64,000 bases of DNA from an uncultured Alphaproteobacteria bacterium (GCA_903842595.1 CAIMMO010000268.1:1-64000), one strand, 5' to 3'; counted from the first letter of the stretch, positions 1-11,029 are shown. Numbers and translations: made by a program. Notes: a model not told the origin generated them from the sequence alone.

Positions 1-24
1 CAATAGAGGGTTGAAACACAGACC

Positions 25-795
25 ATGGCTGACTTCCAATTTGCCCAAGCGCGCACAGGCGCGCAGACGGGCGACATGTCCAAGGACGCCGGCCTGCGCA
101 AGTTCATGCTGGGCGTCTACAACAAGCTGTTCCTCGGCATCCTGCTGGCGGGCGCGCTGGCCTACGCGGCTGGTGCGATTCCCGCCGTCTCGCAGCTCGT
201 GTTCGGCACGCCGCTCGTTTACGTCGTGCAGTGGGGCCCGATCGTCCTGATGCTCGGCTCCATGTTCTTCATGAAGAACCCGTCGCCGCTGGCAACCGGC
301 ATCATGTACTGGGCCATCGTCGTTCTGATGGGCCTTGGACTTGGCACCTGGGTTCTCATGGCTGAGTCCGGCATGTCGGCTGGCACGCGCGGCGGCATTG
401 GTCTGACCACAACCTATGAGACGATCGCCAAGGCCTTCCTGATCACCGCCTCGGCCTTCGGCGCCCTGTCGCTGTTCGGCTACACCACCAAGCGCGACCT
501 GTCGGGCATCGGCTCGTTCGCGCTCATGGCGATGTGGGGCGTGCTGGCGATGTCGCTTCTGAACTTCATCCTGCCGCCGTCCTCGATGTTCGAATGGATC
601 ATCATGGGCGCCGTGTTCGCTCTCTCCGCGGTGCTGATCGCGGTTGAGACGCAGCAGCTGAAGGACGGTTACTACGCCTTCGGCGGCGACGCCCGCAGCC
701 TTGCGGTGATGACGAACTGGGGTGCGCTGAACTTCTTCATCTCGTTCATCAACATGTTCCGCATCGTGCTGATGTTCCTGTCCTCGCGCGAATAG
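25..795 (+). CDS. Bax inhibitor-1 / YccA family membrane protein
   Basis: 256 aa, seven hydrophobic segments; BI-1-like N-terminus (LRKFMLGVYNKLFLGILLAGALAY) and C-terminal ALNFFISFINMFRIVLMFL. Confidence 0.9.
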   Translation: MADFQFAQARTGAQTGDMSKDAGLRKFMLGVYNKLFLGILLAGALAYAAGAIPAVSQLVFGTPLVYVVQWGPIVLMLGSMFFMKNPSPLATGIMYWAIVVLMGLGLGTWVLMAESGMSAGTRGGIGLTTTYETIAKAFLITASAFGALSLFGYTTKRDLSGIGSFALMAMWGVLAMSLLNFILPPSSMFEWIIMGAVFALSAVLIAVETQQLKDGYYAFGGDARSLAVMTNWGALNFFISFINMFRIVLMFLSSRE

Positions 796-811
796 CGCCT
801 GAAGCAGACCC

Positions 812-852
812 AAAACGAAGGCCCCGGACTTGCGTCCGGGGCCTTTTCGTTT
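812..852. terminator. Bidirectional intrinsic terminator between convergent genes
   Basis: AAAACGAA-GGCCCCGGA-cttgcg-TCCGGGGCC-TTTTCGTTT: perfect 9-bp core stem with A-tract on the left and T-tract on the right. Confidence 0.85.
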
Positions 853-898
853 CGGGTTCTCAACAGTTGTGGATGAACTTGTGTGGGCAGAATGTGGA

Positions 899-1249
899 TC
901 AGTCCACGACCTGGAATCGCTTCTTGTCGAAGAAGGCGAGCACAGGGGCCAGGTCGTGGCCGCGTTTCAGGACCTGCCCGGTCGCATTGGTGAGCACATA
1001 GGCGCCCTGCTTGCGGGCCAGCTCGGGCCATTTCTCGACCGTCCAGGTCGGCGCTTCGGCGGCGCGCTTGAACATGCAGAAGGCGGCGTGGTCGCGAAAG
1101 GCGCCGATCGCGTAGTCGCGGCATTCGCCTTCGGAGACCAGCTTGCCATAGGCCCAGAGGATCTGGTCGAGCTCGCGCCGGTCGAACCAGATTGCCTTCT
1201 CAGGGCGGGAGGAAAGAGGTGAAGACCCGAGCTGAAACTGTTCTTTCAT
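899..1249 (-). CDS. DUF2794 domain-containing protein
   Basis: 116 aa; FDRRELDQILWAYGKLV..RDYAIGAFRDHAAFCMFKRAAEAP..ARKQGAYVLTNATGQVLKRGHDL resembles DUF2794. Confidence 0.8.
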   Translation of the reverse strand: MKEQFQLGSSPLSSRPEKAIWFDRRELDQILWAYGKLVSEGECRDYAIGAFRDHAAFCMFKRAAEAPTWTVEKWPELARKQGAYVLTNATGQVLKRGHDLAPVLAFFDKKRFQVVD

Positions 1250-1652
1250 GGGCTTTCCTGCATCTGGTCAGGCGGTGGCAAACGTTGCATCAGCTTCGGG
1301 TCAGAAACTGCCCGCGAACATTACGAAAGTTTCGCAATATAACCGCTTTTTGGGCTAGCCAAAGCCACCGATCCCGTACAGGTTAATGAGGTCGGGCGGA
1401 TGGTTAAGACGCCGACCTTGGACCCAACAGCCCCCCAGCCCCCCAGGGTTGCGACTGACGGTTCGCCCGACACCTGATCCCCACAACAAGAAAAATCCGC
1501 ACATTGCGGACGCTTGCGTCCGGTCCGCTCGATTTGCGCGGGATTCCTTCCTCGTGTTGGGCGATTTTTCACCTGCAGCTGTTCACTTCTCTGCGCCGGA
1601 GAATCGGTCCGCATGATAGCCCATGGGCTGTATCGCGGCCCCGCTCCGGCTG

Positions 1653-2393
1653 ATGGATGTCATGCAAGCGCTGAAGGTCTCCGGTCTTTCCAAGTCGTTC
1701 GGTGGGCGCAAGGCCGTGCGCGCTGTGAGCTTTGCCGTTTCGGCAGGGCAGGCGGTGGCCTTCCTCGGGCCGAATGGCGCGGGCAAATCGACGACCCTGC
1801 GAATGATCGCGGGCTTTCTCGAGCCGGACGCAGGCGATGCGGAGATCGGCGGGGCGTCCATCATCACAGCGCGCAGCGCAGCCCAGCGATCGCTTGGCTA
1901 TCTCGCGGAGGGCGCGCCGCTCTATCTCGATCTCTCGGTAAGGGCATTCCTCGGATTTCTCGCGCGGACGCACGGGCTGTCCGCAGCGGCGACGAAGGAT
2001 GCAATTGCACGCGTGGCGCAGGATGCCGGCATCGCCGAGGTGATGGGCGCGCGCATCGAAACGCTGTCGAAGGGATACCGGCGGCGCGTCGCACTTGCCG
2101 GCGCGCTGGTGCATGACCCTGTCGTGCTGGTGCTGGACGAGCCGACAGACGGGCTCGATCCCAACCAGAAGGTGGCGATGCGGTCGCTGATCCGGCGCAT
2201 GGCCGAGACGAAGGCGATCCTGATCTCGACCCACCAGCTCGATGAGGTCGAAGCGATGTGCTCGCGCGTCGTGCTGATCGATCGCGGGATCATCGTGACC
2301 GATACGACGCGCACTGAGCTGGCGGCGCAAACGCCAGGCGGGCGGCTGGAGGATGCCTTCCATGCGCTGACGCAGATGGAGCGCGCAGCGTGA
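1653..2393 (+). CDS. ABC transporter ATP-binding protein (GldA-like)
   Basis: Walker A GPNGAGKST, signature LSKGYRRRVALAGAL, Walker B VVLVLDEPTDGLDPNQ; start chosen internal to ORF 1623..2393. Confidence 0.9.
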   Translation: MDVMQALKVSGLSKSFGGRKAVRAVSFAVSAGQAVAFLGPNGAGKSTTLRMIAGFLEPDAGDAEIGGASIITARSAAQRSLGYLAEGAPLYLDLSVRAFLGFLARTHGLSAAATKDAIARVAQDAGIAEVMGARIETLSKGYRRRVALAGALVHDPVVLVLDEPTDGLDPNQKVAMRSLIRRMAETKAILISTHQLDEVEAMCSRVVLIDRGIIVTDTTRTELAAQTPGGRLEDAFHALTQMERAA

Positions 2394-3148
2394 GCATCGA
2401 TGTGGCGCAGTCGGCGCGGCAAGCCGGGCACGCAATCCGCGCGATCTATGTGCGCGAGCTGTCGGCCTACTTCCTGACGCCGCTCGCCTATGTGTTCATG
2501 GCGATCTTCCTCATTTCGCTTGGAGCCTTTACCTTCGAGATCGGGCGGTTCTTCGACACCAATCAGGCGGACCTCTCGCCCTTCTTCCTGTTTCATCCAT
2601 GGCTCCATCTCGTCTTCCTGCCTGCGATCGCGATGCGGCTGTGGGCGGATGAGGCGCGCGGCGGCACGCTCGAACTGCTGATGAGCCTGCCGGCGCCTGC
2701 ATGGGCGCTGGTGCTCGGCAAGTTTCTCGCAGCATGGACGGTGGCAGGCGCTGCGCTGGCGCTGACCGCGCCGATGTGGATCTCGGTGAACTGGCTTGGC
2801 GCACCCGACAATGCGGCGATCGCGCTGGGCTATCTGATGAGCTTCCTGATGGCGGGCGCGTATCTGTCGATCGCATGCGCGCTGTCGGCGGCCGCGGGCA
2901 ATCAAGTGGTGGCGTTCGTGCTGTCGGTGGCTGTGGGCTTCCTGTTCACAGCAGCAGGCCTGCCGGTCGTGGGCGGTGCACTGGGACCGGGACTGGCGGA
3001 TGCGCTGGCGTCATTCTCGCTGCTCTCGCATTTCGAGGCGGCGCAGCGCGGTGTGCTGGAACTGCGCTCGCTGTTCTTCTATCTCGGCTTCATCGGCCTT
3101 TGGCTGACGCTGAACACGATCTGGGTCAGCGCAAGGAAGGGCGGGTGA
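2390..3148 (+). CDS. ABC transporter permease (GldF-like)
   Basis: Six-TM permease; overlaps preceding ATPase stop (GTGA); Gld-type start AIYVRELSAYFLTPLAYVFMAIFLI. Confidence 0.85.
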   Translation: MSIDVAQSARQAGHAIRAIYVRELSAYFLTPLAYVFMAIFLISLGAFTFEIGRFFDTNQADLSPFFLFHPWLHLVFLPAIAMRLWADEARGGTLELLMSLPAPAWALVLGKFLAAWTVAGAALALTAPMWISVNWLGAPDNAAIALGYLMSFLMAGAYLSIACALSAAAGNQVVAFVLSVAVGFLFTAAGLPVVGGALGPGLADALASFSLLSHFEAAQRGVLELRSLFFYLGFIGLWLTLNTIWVSARKGG

Positions 3149-5007
3149 TGAAGCGCAGTCACTACGTCATTCTTGCAAGCCTGGCCGCGGTCCTGATCTT
3201 CGCCGGGCTGAATCTTGCCTCATGGAGATGGCTTGGCGGGGCGCGCGCGGATTTCACCGCCAACGGGCTCTATACGCTCTCGACATCGGCAAAACGCGTG
3301 GTGCAGCGGCTGATCGAGCCAGTGGAGATCGAGCTTGTCTATTCGCGTGAGCTCGGCGCCGACTTCCCGGCGATCCGCGCGCATGCTGACCGCGTGCGCC
3401 AGCTGATGGCCGAGATTGCAGCGCAGAGCGAAGGCAAGGTGAAACTGCGCGAGGTCGAGCCGGAAGCGTTCTCCGAGGAAGAGGACCGCGTGGTAGCCGC
3501 CGGACTGTCGCCTGCGCCGACCGATGGCGGCGAGCCGCTGTATTTCGGGATCATCGGCCGCAATACGTCGGCGGACAACATCACCATTCCGTTTCTCGCG
3601 CCGGAGCGCGATGCACTGCTGGAATACGAGCTCGTCCGCCTGATCTCGCAGCTCGACGATCCGGCCCCGCCGAAAGTGGCGGTGCTGTCGTCGCTGTTGC
3701 CCTACCAGCTTCATCCGACTGAAGAGGGCTCGGCCTTCATCCTGCGAGAGGGCGCGCGCGCATACGAGATCGTCATCGTCGAGCCGGATTTTCGCGCGCT
3801 ACCGGAAGGGACGGACGTGCTGCTGATGGTCCATCCGCGGGCGATGGATGAGTGGCAGAGCTATGTGATCGAGCAGTTCCTGCTCAACATCGGCGCGGCA
3901 ATGATCGCGATCGACCCGGTGTCGCGCGCGGCGCTGGTGCAGCAGGGCGGAACGCCGGTGGCCTCTTCACTGGGACGGATTTCGCAGATGCTCGGCCTTG
4001 CGGAATCTCCTCAGGTCGTGGCGGACTCGACAGTGGCGTTGCCGGTGAATGTCGACATCGGCGGCGGGCGGACGATGCAGGTGGGCCAGCCGCTTTTCCT
4101 CGGGCCGCCGCCAGGGCTGATGTCACGGGACGATGTGATCACGGCGGACCTGTCGCGGCCGATCAATTTCGGCGCGGCAGGACGGCTGATCGTGGCTCCG
4201 CCCGCAGGCGTGACGTTCGAGCCGCTGGTGTCGACCAGCCTCGAGGCTGCGTTGCTGAGCGGCGAGATGGCGGCGGGTGATCCGGGGCCGCGGCAGGTGC
4301 TCGAGGCGTATCAGCCGTCGGGCGAGGCGCAGGTTCTTGCAGGAAGGCTGTCAGGCATTCTGCGCTCGACATTCGCAGGGCCACCTGCGGTTGCTGACAA
4401 TGACGATCCGGTGCTGGCCGAGCTGCGAAGGCAGGAGATGGCGCGCCAGCCACCCTTCGTGGCGGATTCGCAGCGCGATGCGCAGATCATCCTCGTCGCC
4501 GACTCGGACATGTTCGACGACAGCTTTTTCGTACACCCGCAGACGGGCCAGCCCCTGGCCGACAATGCGGCATTCGTTCTGAACGCGCTCGACAATCTCG
4601 GCGGAGATCCGGCCCTGACGGAGCTGCGTTCGCGCGCCCCGGCGGCGCGACCGATGGCGCGCGTGGATGAGCTTCGTGAGGCTGCGCGGACGCGTCTGTT
4701 TGCCGAACAGGAGCGGCTCGAGATGCTGCTGAAGGCCGCCGAAGAGAAAGTTGGCGCGCTGGAGGCGCGGCGTGCGGGCGGGGCGGCATCGACGCCGGAA
4801 GAGCTGGCCGAGATCAGCGACTACCGTGCGCAGGCTGCAGAGATCCGCAGACAGCTCCGCGACGTCGAGCGTGAATTCCGGCGCGACATTGATACGCTGG
4901 AAGGCCAGCTGGTATTCCTCAATGTGTGGTTGCCGCCGGCCCTCGTTGGGCTCGCGGGGATTGCCATGTTCTTCTGGCGCAGTCGCAGACGTGGAGGCGC
5001 GGCATGA
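3148..5007 (+). CDS. Gld-type ABC transporter auxiliary substrate-binding-like protein (GldG-like)
   Basis: In-frame start at 3148 within ORF 2701..5007; N-terminal TM, RADFTANGLYTLSTSAKRVVQRL, C-terminal TM VFLNVWLPPALVGLAGIAMFFWRSRRR. Confidence 0.85.
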   Translation: MKRSHYVILASLAAVLIFAGLNLASWRWLGGARADFTANGLYTLSTSAKRVVQRLIEPVEIELVYSRELGADFPAIRAHADRVRQLMAEIAAQSEGKVKLREVEPEAFSEEEDRVVAAGLSPAPTDGGEPLYFGIIGRNTSADNITIPFLAPERDALLEYELVRLISQLDDPAPPKVAVLSSLLPYQLHPTEEGSAFILREGARAYEIVIVEPDFRALPEGTDVLLMVHPRAMDEWQSYVIEQFLLNIGAAMIAIDPVSRAALVQQGGTPVASSLGRISQMLGLAESPQVVADSTVALPVNVDIGGGRTMQVGQPLFLGPPPGLMSRDDVITADLSRPINFGAAGRLIVAPPAGVTFEPLVSTSLEAALLSGEMAAGDPGPRQVLEAYQPSGEAQVLAGRLSGILRSTFAGPPAVADNDDPVLAELRRQEMARQPPFVADSQRDAQIILVADSDMFDDSFFVHPQTGQPLADNAAFVLNALDNLGGDPALTELRSRAPAARPMARVDELREAARTRLFAEQERLEMLLKAAEEKVGALEARRAGGAASTPEELAEISDYRAQAAEIRRQLRDVEREFRRDIDTLEGQLVFLNVWLPPALVGLAGIAMFFWRSRRRGGAA

Positions 5008-6020
5008 ATGCGGCGCGGGCGAAGCAGAGACGGCGATCACTGCTGATCGCAGGCGGCGTGGCTGCGGCCTCGATGCTGCTGGGCGCTCTGGCATGGATGC
5101 CAGCCGGCGCCGACCTGCAGCGGTCCGAGGTCGGCAAGCGCGTGCTGCCGGCGTTTGCCGGAAAGCAGGGACTGATCCAGCTGATCATGGTGACAACGCA
5201 GGAGGAGAGTTATCACCTCGTGCGCAATGACGACGGCTGGGTGCTGGCTGAGAAGGGATCGTATCCCGTCACGGACGCAAAAATCCAGGAGCTGACCGAG
5301 GCGCTGTCGAACATCACCTATGCCGAAGCGATGACGCGCGACGAGCGCAAGTTCGACCGCATCGGGCTTGGCGATCCGGCGACGGGCGGCACAGGCGCGC
5401 TGCTGGAAGTTGGCGACGGGAAGGGCAACAGCTTCGCGAAGCTGCTGGTCGGGCATCGCGACGGAAAGTCGTTCGTGCGCAAGCCGGATGACCTTCAGGC
5501 CTGGGCCGTTGCGGGCGCGGTGATGCCGCCGCTCCAGCGCGGCGCGGCGTGGGTTGATCTTGGCGTGCTGGAGATTTCAGCGGAACAGATTGCGGGGGCC
5601 GATGTGCGGCCAGCTCAGGGCCCGGCCTATCGGCTCCTGGCTGCGCCTGGCGGCGGGTTCGCACTGGCCCCGCCGCATGATCGGCTGCAGCTGCTGGCGG
5701 CGCTCGCGCCAACGCTGACAGCGCAAGCGCTTGCACGGTTCGCACCGACCGATGTCGCGCCGGCGCTTGAGGTGGCAACAGGCGCGCCGCTTGCCGAGCA
5801 CATCACGCAGCTTGCCTCCGGCGTGGTTGTCGTCGTGCGCAGCTGGCGCAAGGACGACCAAGGCTGGGTGACGGTCAGCGCAGCCCTGGCCGAGGGCGCG
5901 AGCCCGGAGGCAACGGCGCTGGCCGTCGGGATCAATGCGCGTGCGGCGCCGTGGGCGTTCGCGCTCAGCGAGCTGGACTGGTGGACGTTCTCGACACCGC
6001 TGAATGCAATCGCGGGGTAG
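5004..6020 (+). CDS. DUF4340 domain-containing protein
   Basis: Start at 5004 overlaps the upstream stop (ATGA); N-terminal TM; LIQLIMVTTQEESYHLVRNDDGWVLAEKGSYPVTDAKIQELTEAL typical of DUF4340. Confidence 0.8.
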   Translation: MNAARAKQRRRSLLIAGGVAAASMLLGALAWMPAGADLQRSEVGKRVLPAFAGKQGLIQLIMVTTQEESYHLVRNDDGWVLAEKGSYPVTDAKIQELTEALSNITYAEAMTRDERKFDRIGLGDPATGGTGALLEVGDGKGNSFAKLLVGHRDGKSFVRKPDDLQAWAVAGAVMPPLQRGAAWVDLGVLEISAEQIAGADVRPAQGPAYRLLAAPGGGFALAPPHDRLQLLAALAPTLTAQALARFAPTDVAPALEVATGAPLAEHITQLASGVVVVVRSWRKDDQGWVTVSAALAEGASPEATALAVGINARAAPWAFALSELDWWTFSTPLNAIAG

Positions 6021-6024
6021 CGCG

Positions 6025-6750
6025 CTACTTCTTCTGCACCGCGCCGATGACCATGCCCTCGGGGCCGTTCTTCTGAATCATCACGACGCAAGCGGACGTG
6101 CATTTGACCGGGAAGCGCTGGGCGCCGCCTTTCCATTCGCCGACCTGCTCGTACCTGGTGACGAGGTTCCAGTAGGACATCGGCTTGCCCTTGTTGGTCC
6201 CGCCGCCAGGCGTGACGCTGGTGACGCCGGGGCGATAGTGCACGACCACGACGCCAGCCTTATCGGTATCCGCCGGAATGGCGCCGGAGACGACAACCAT
6301 GTCGTTCTCGAATGCCAGCGTGGCGGGGTAGGGGTTGATGTCGCGGCGGCCGAAGGCCTCCTCGATATCCTTGATGTCGGTTCCGGGCCCATGCAGGCGT
6401 CCCGAATAGACAACCTGCGGTGTGTAGGGCCCGCGGTATTTCAGGATGCGGTTGTAACGCTTCTGACGCTCGGTGAATTCCTTCTTGGCGAAGGTGTCGT
6501 CCCAGCCGAGATAGTCCCAAATGCCGACCGGGTAGGTGAGCGCGATCACGTCGGACCGCTCGGCCAGCTTTGCGATGTTGGCGTTTGCAACGGGGCAGTT
6601 GCCGCAACCCTGGCTGGAGAACAGCTCCATCACGACGGGGCGGGTGGCGTGCTCGGGCACGTCCATGCCGCCGCGCTGCGCGACGGCCGGCGCGGACAGG
6701 GCGGCAAGCGCGATAGCTGCCGAAGCGAGACGTGAGAGTAACCTTCTCAT
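6025..6750 (-). CDS. DUF1223 domain-containing secreted thioredoxin-like protein
   Basis: Signal peptide; VVMELFSSQGCGNCPVANANIAKLAERSDVIALTYPVGIWDYLGWDDTFA is characteristic of DUF1223. Confidence 0.9.
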   Translation of the reverse strand: MRRLLSRLASAAIALAALSAPAVAQRGGMDVPEHATRPVVMELFSSQGCGNCPVANANIAKLAERSDVIALTYPVGIWDYLGWDDTFAKKEFTERQKRYNRILKYRGPYTPQVVYSGRLHGPGTDIKDIEEAFGRRDINPYPATLAFENDMVVVSGAIPADTDKAGVVVVHYRPGVTSVTPGGGTNKGKPMSYWNLVTRYEQVGEWKGGAQRFPVKCTSACVVMIQKNGPEGMVIGAVQKK

Positions 6751-6837
6751 GCCGGTCCGTTATCTCGCAGCCGCACAATTCCGCGAATCAAGAGGCCGTG
6801 ACCCCCTGATCACCTTCCGTAACGAAGCCTTGGCAGG

Positions 6838-9522
6838 TTACGAAGCCCTGGCAAGTTCGCGAAGAACATAGTGCAGGATCCCGCCGTTCTTGAAGTAATC
6901 CAGCTCGTTTTCCGTATCGATCCGGACCTTGGCCTCAAGCGTCCGCTTTGCGCCATCGGGGTAGACGATGTCGATCGAGACAGTCTGGCGCGGCAGCAGG
7001 GTGGCGATACCCGAAATGGTGACCACTTCGGAACCGGAAAGGTTGAGGCCCCGCCAGCTTTCGCCCTCGGCGAACTGGAGCGGAAGCACGCCCATGCCGA
7101 TGAGGTTGGAGCGGTGGATACGCTCGAAGCTCTCGGCGATGACCGCGCGAACGCCAAGCAGTCGCGTGCCCTTGGCGGCCCAGTCGCGCGAGGAGCCGGT
7201 ACCATATTCCTTGCCGGCGAAGATCACCAGCTGGCGGCCCTCGGCGATGTAGTCCATCGCGGCGTCATAGATCGCCTTCTGATCGCCTTCGGGGAACTTC
7301 CGGGTCACGCCGCCCTCAACACCGGGCACGACATGGTTCTTGATCCGGATATTGGCGAACGTGCCGCGCATCATGACTTCGTGGTTGCCACGGCGCGCGC
7401 CGTAGGAGTTGAAGTCGGTGACCGGAACCTGGTGGTCGCGCAGGTATTTGCCGGCCGGACCCTTGGACTGGATATCGCCTGCAGGCGAGATGTGATCGGT
7501 GGTGATGCTGTCGCCAAAGAGCGCAAGAATACGCGCGCCCGCGATGTCGGTGATGGGTTCGGGCGTCATCGTCATGCCCTCGAAGTAGGGCGGGTTCTGC
7601 ACGTAGGTGGAGGCCATCGGCCAGCCATAGGTGGCGCCGCCCTCGACCTTGATCTTCTGCCACTGCTCGTCGCCCTTGAACACGTCGGAATAACGCGTGG
7701 CGAACATCTCGGCTGTCACGACGGCGCGGACGGTGTCGGCGATCTCCTTCGTGGTCGGCCAGATCTCCGAGAGGAAGACCGGCTCGTTCTCGTCATCGTA
7801 GCCGATCGGGTCTTTCGTGATGTCGATGTTCATCGAGCCGGCAAGCGCGTAGGCGACGACCAGCGGCGGGGAGGCGAGATAGTTCGCGCGCACGTCGGGG
7901 TTCACCCGGCCTTCGAAGTTGCGGTTGCCCGACAGCACAGACGTCGCGACGAGATCGCCCTGCGCAATGGCGGCTGAGACAGCCTCAGGCAGTGGTCCGG
8001 AATTGCCGATGCAGGTGGTGCAGCCATAGCCGACGAGATTGAACCCGAGCGCGTTGAGGTCCTCGGTCAGTCCAGCCTTGTCGAGATAGTCGGTAACCAC
8101 CTGTGAGCCCGGCGCGAGCGAGGTCTTGACCCAGGGCTTGCTGGTCAGCTTGCGCTTGCGGGCGTTGCGCGCCAGCAGTCCGGCGGCGACGAGAACGTTC
8201 GGGTTCGATGTGTTCGTGCAGCTCGTGATCGCTGCAATCACGACATCGCCATGGCCGATCGAATAATCCGTGCCCTCGACTTTCGCCCGTGTATGCGCCT
8301 TGTCGAGGCGGCCGAACTCCTTGTCGAGCGCAATGGCGAAGCTGTCTGCGGCGTCGCGCAGGACGATGCGGTCCTGCGGGCGCTTCGGGCCCGCGATCGA
8401 GGGTTCGACCGTTGCGAGGTCGAGCTCGAGCGTGTCGGTGAAGACGGGGTCCTTCATGCCGGCGCGCCAGAAGCCCTGCGCCTTGGCGTAGGCTTCGACC
8501 AGCTGCACACGCTCGGCAAGGCGACCGGTCGAGGAGAGGAAGTTGATGGTCTCCTGGCTGATCGGGAAGAAACCACAGGTCGCGCCGTATTCGGGGGCCA
8601 TGTTGGCGATAGTGGCCTGGTCTTCGAGGCTGAGGTTGTCGATGCCGGCCCCGTAGAATTCGACGAATTTGCCGACGACGCCGTGTCTGCGCAGCATCTG
8701 CGTGACGGTGAGGACGAGGTCGGTCGCGGTCGCGCCTTCCGGCAGCTTGCCGGTGAGCTTGAAGCCGATGACTTCCGGGATCAGCATTGAGACAGGCTGG
8801 CCGAGCATGGCGGCTTCGGCCTCGATGCCGCCGACGCCCCAGCCAAGCACGGCAAGGCCGTTGATCATTGTGGTGTGGCTGTCCGTACCGACGCAGGTGT
8901 CCGGGAAGGCGACGACTTCGCCATCTTCTTCCTTCGTCCAGACGGTCTGGGCAAGGTATTCGAGGTTCACCTGGTGGCAGATGCCGGTGCCGGGCGGCAC
9001 AACGCGGAAATTGTCGAACGCGGTCTGGCCCCATTTGAGGAACTCATAGCGTTCCATGTTGCGCTCGTATTCGCGCTTCACGTTCTGCCTGGCTGAATCC
9101 GCCTTGCCGAAATGGTCGACCATTACGGAGTGGTCGATCACGAGATCGACCGGCACCAGGGGGTTGATGGCCTTGGGGTCGGCGCCAAGCTTGGCGGCTG
9201 CGTCGCGCATGGCGGCAAGATCGACCACGGCGGGTACGCCCGTGAAATCCTGCATCAGCACGCGTGCGGGGCGGTAGGCGATCTCGACCTCGGCGGAACC
9301 CTTGTCCTTGAGCCAGCCGGCGAAAGCCTTGATGTCGGCCTGGGTGACTGTCTTGCCGTCCTCGAAGCGGAGCAGGTTCTCCAGAAGCACCTTGAGGGAA
9401 ACGGGCAGGCGGGAGACATCGCCAAGTCCGTTTTGCGCTGCCGCCTCAAGGCTGTAATAGGCGTACGTCTTCGCGCCCACCTGGAGGGTCTTGCGGGACT
9501 TGAAACTGTCGAGGGACGGCAT
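6838..9522 (-). CDS. acnA: Aconitate hydratase A
   Basis: 894 aa; [61 protein letters not shown]. Confidence 0.97.
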   Translation of the reverse strand: MPSLDSFKSRKTLQVGAKTYAYYSLEAAAQNGLGDVSRLPVSLKVLLENLLRFEDGKTVTQADIKAFAGWLKDKGSAEVEIAYRPARVLMQDFTGVPAVVDLAAMRDAAAKLGADPKAINPLVPVDLVIDHSVMVDHFGKADSARQNVKREYERNMERYEFLKWGQTAFDNFRVVPPGTGICHQVNLEYLAQTVWTKEEDGEVVAFPDTCVGTDSHTTMINGLAVLGWGVGGIEAEAAMLGQPVSMLIPEVIGFKLTGKLPEGATATDLVLTVTQMLRRHGVVGKFVEFYGAGIDNLSLEDQATIANMAPEYGATCGFFPISQETINFLSSTGRLAERVQLVEAYAKAQGFWRAGMKDPVFTDTLELDLATVEPSIAGPKRPQDRIVLRDAADSFAIALDKEFGRLDKAHTRAKVEGTDYSIGHGDVVIAAITSCTNTSNPNVLVAAGLLARNARKRKLTSKPWVKTSLAPGSQVVTDYLDKAGLTEDLNALGFNLVGYGCTTCIGNSGPLPEAVSAAIAQGDLVATSVLSGNRNFEGRVNPDVRANYLASPPLVVAYALAGSMNIDITKDPIGYDDENEPVFLSEIWPTTKEIADTVRAVVTAEMFATRYSDVFKGDEQWQKIKVEGGATYGWPMASTYVQNPPYFEGMTMTPEPITDIAGARILALFGDSITTDHISPAGDIQSKGPAGKYLRDHQVPVTDFNSYGARRGNHEVMMRGTFANIRIKNHVVPGVEGGVTRKFPEGDQKAIYDAAMDYIAEGRQLVIFAGKEYGTGSSRDWAAKGTRLLGVRAVIAESFERIHRSNLIGMGVLPLQFAEGESWRGLNLSGSEVVTISGIATLLPRQTVSIDIVYPDGAKRTLEAKVRIDTENELDYFKNGGILHYVLRELARAS

Positions 9523-9642
9523 GCTGGGGCGCCTTTCGGGGCATCGAAATATCGACGTACGGGAGCCGGCGGCCCCCCGCTCTGGCGGCGTTCCTACAGG
9601 ACGCCGTTATGGGAAGCAAATGCACCTGAAGGGGTAAAGGAA

Positions 9643-10278
9643 TTGTCTGGCGCTGGCGCCTCATCACTGGCCCTCGAGGTCGAGAACCTGGCGGCTGCGC
9701 GCGGCCTGCGCGTGCTGTTCGAAGGACTGGCCTTTCGCGTTTCTGCCGGCGAATCGCTGGAGCTGAGAGGCGCCAACGGTTCAGGCAAGTCGACGCTCCT
9801 GCGGATTCTGGCGGGTTTGACCCGTCCGCATGAGGGCAGGGTGCGCTATTCCGGCGCGGGTCCCGGCGACAGTGAAGAGGCGGCGCAGCACTATCTGGGC
9901 CATCTCGACGCCGTGAAGCCCACGGAAACCGCGCTGGAGCAGGCGCGGTTCTGGGCGCGCTATTTCGCTCGTCCGCAGGATGTCGCGGACGCCGCCATAA
10001 AGCGCGTAGGCCTGGCAAACCGCAAATCCGTCCCAGGGCGGGGGCTGTCTGCCGGGCAGAAGCGCCGCCTGGCGCTGACCCGGCTGCTGATCGAGCCGCG
10101 CCCGGTCTGGCTGCTGGACGAACCGACGGCTGCTCTGGACACTGAAGGCCGCACCCTTGTCATGCAGCTGGTCGCCGAACACCGCGCCGGCGGCGGCATC
10201 GTGATCGCAGCGGTGCATGGCGAAGGGTTCGCCAACTCACGCATCCTGGACCTGTCGACCCTGAAGGCGGCCGCATGA
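9643..10278 (+). CDS. ccmA: Heme ABC exporter ATP-binding protein CcmA
   Basis: Walker A GANGSGKST, LSAGQKRRLALTRLL, LLDEPTAALD; followed by ccmB; TTG start inferred inside ORF 9112..10278. Confidence 0.9.
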   Translation: MSGAGASSLALEVENLAAARGLRVLFEGLAFRVSAGESLELRGANGSGKSTLLRILAGLTRPHEGRVRYSGAGPGDSEEAAQHYLGHLDAVKPTETALEQARFWARYFARPQDVADAAIKRVGLANRKSVPGRGLSAGQKRRLALTRLLIEPRPVWLLDEPTAALDTEGRTLVMQLVAEHRAGGGIVIAAVHGEGFANSRILDLSTLKAAA

Positions 10279-10940
10279 GCGGCTCGTTCTCGGTCTTTGC
10301 GCGTGAGCTGAAGCTCGCCTGGTCGGGCGGGGGAGGCGCCGCGCTGCCGGTCGGGTTCTTTGCCGCGGCAGCCAGCATGACGCCGTTCGCGGTCGGCAAC
10401 GAGATCGGCAACCTGCAGATCGCAGGGCCAGGCGTCATGTGGATCGCACTCGCGCTGGCCAGCCTCCTGCCAATGGAGCGCCTGTTCCAGGCCGATCTCG
10501 AGGACGGCACGCTGGACGCCTATGCCGGGTCCGGCGTCGGCATGGAGGGGATCGCGCTGGCCAAGACCCTGGCGCACTGGATCGCCACGGGCATTCCACT
10601 GGCTTTCATCGCGCCGATCCTCTGGATCATGCTGCAGGGACCGCCGGAACAGGTTCTGTTTGTGATCGGCGCCGCGCTGGTGGGGTCGCTGGCGTTCTTC
10701 TTCTTCGGCTCAATCGGCGCCGCCCTGGCTGCCGGGCTGAGGCGGGGCGGACTGGTGATCGCCCTGGTCACGCTGCCGCTCTACGTGCCGACCATGATAT
10801 TCGGGGCGGCGGCGCTTTATGCAGCGGCCGGCGGCGGGGATTGGGGCCAGCCGGCCCTGCTGGCGGGCGCGGTTTCCCTGTTTGGCATCGCCACATCGCC
10901 CTTTGCGGCGGCGATGGCGCTCCGTATGGCGATTGACTAG
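10275..10940 (+). CDS. ccmB: Heme exporter protein CcmB
   Basis: SVFARELKLAW..FFAAAASMTPFAVGNE; overlaps ccmA stop; cluster context. Confidence 0.92.
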   Translation: MSGSFSVFARELKLAWSGGGGAALPVGFFAAAASMTPFAVGNEIGNLQIAGPGVMWIALALASLLPMERLFQADLEDGTLDAYAGSGVGMEGIALAKTLAHWIATGIPLAFIAPILWIMLQGPPEQVLFVIGAALVGSLAFFFFGSIGAALAAGLRRGGLVIALVTLPLYVPTMIFGAAALYAAAGGGDWGQPALLAGAVSLFGIATSPFAAAMALRMAID

Positions 10941-11029
10941 ATGTGCCGCCTCGGCCCGATCCTGAGAATGTGACCCCCGGCGGCGGGCAAGACGACTAGA
11001 GTAGCAGTGCATTCTGGAGTTTCTGGCGC

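Noticed and set aside
7985-9034. 349-aa minus-strand ORF
   Set aside because: Alternative frame of acnA; Arg/His/Pro-rich translation.
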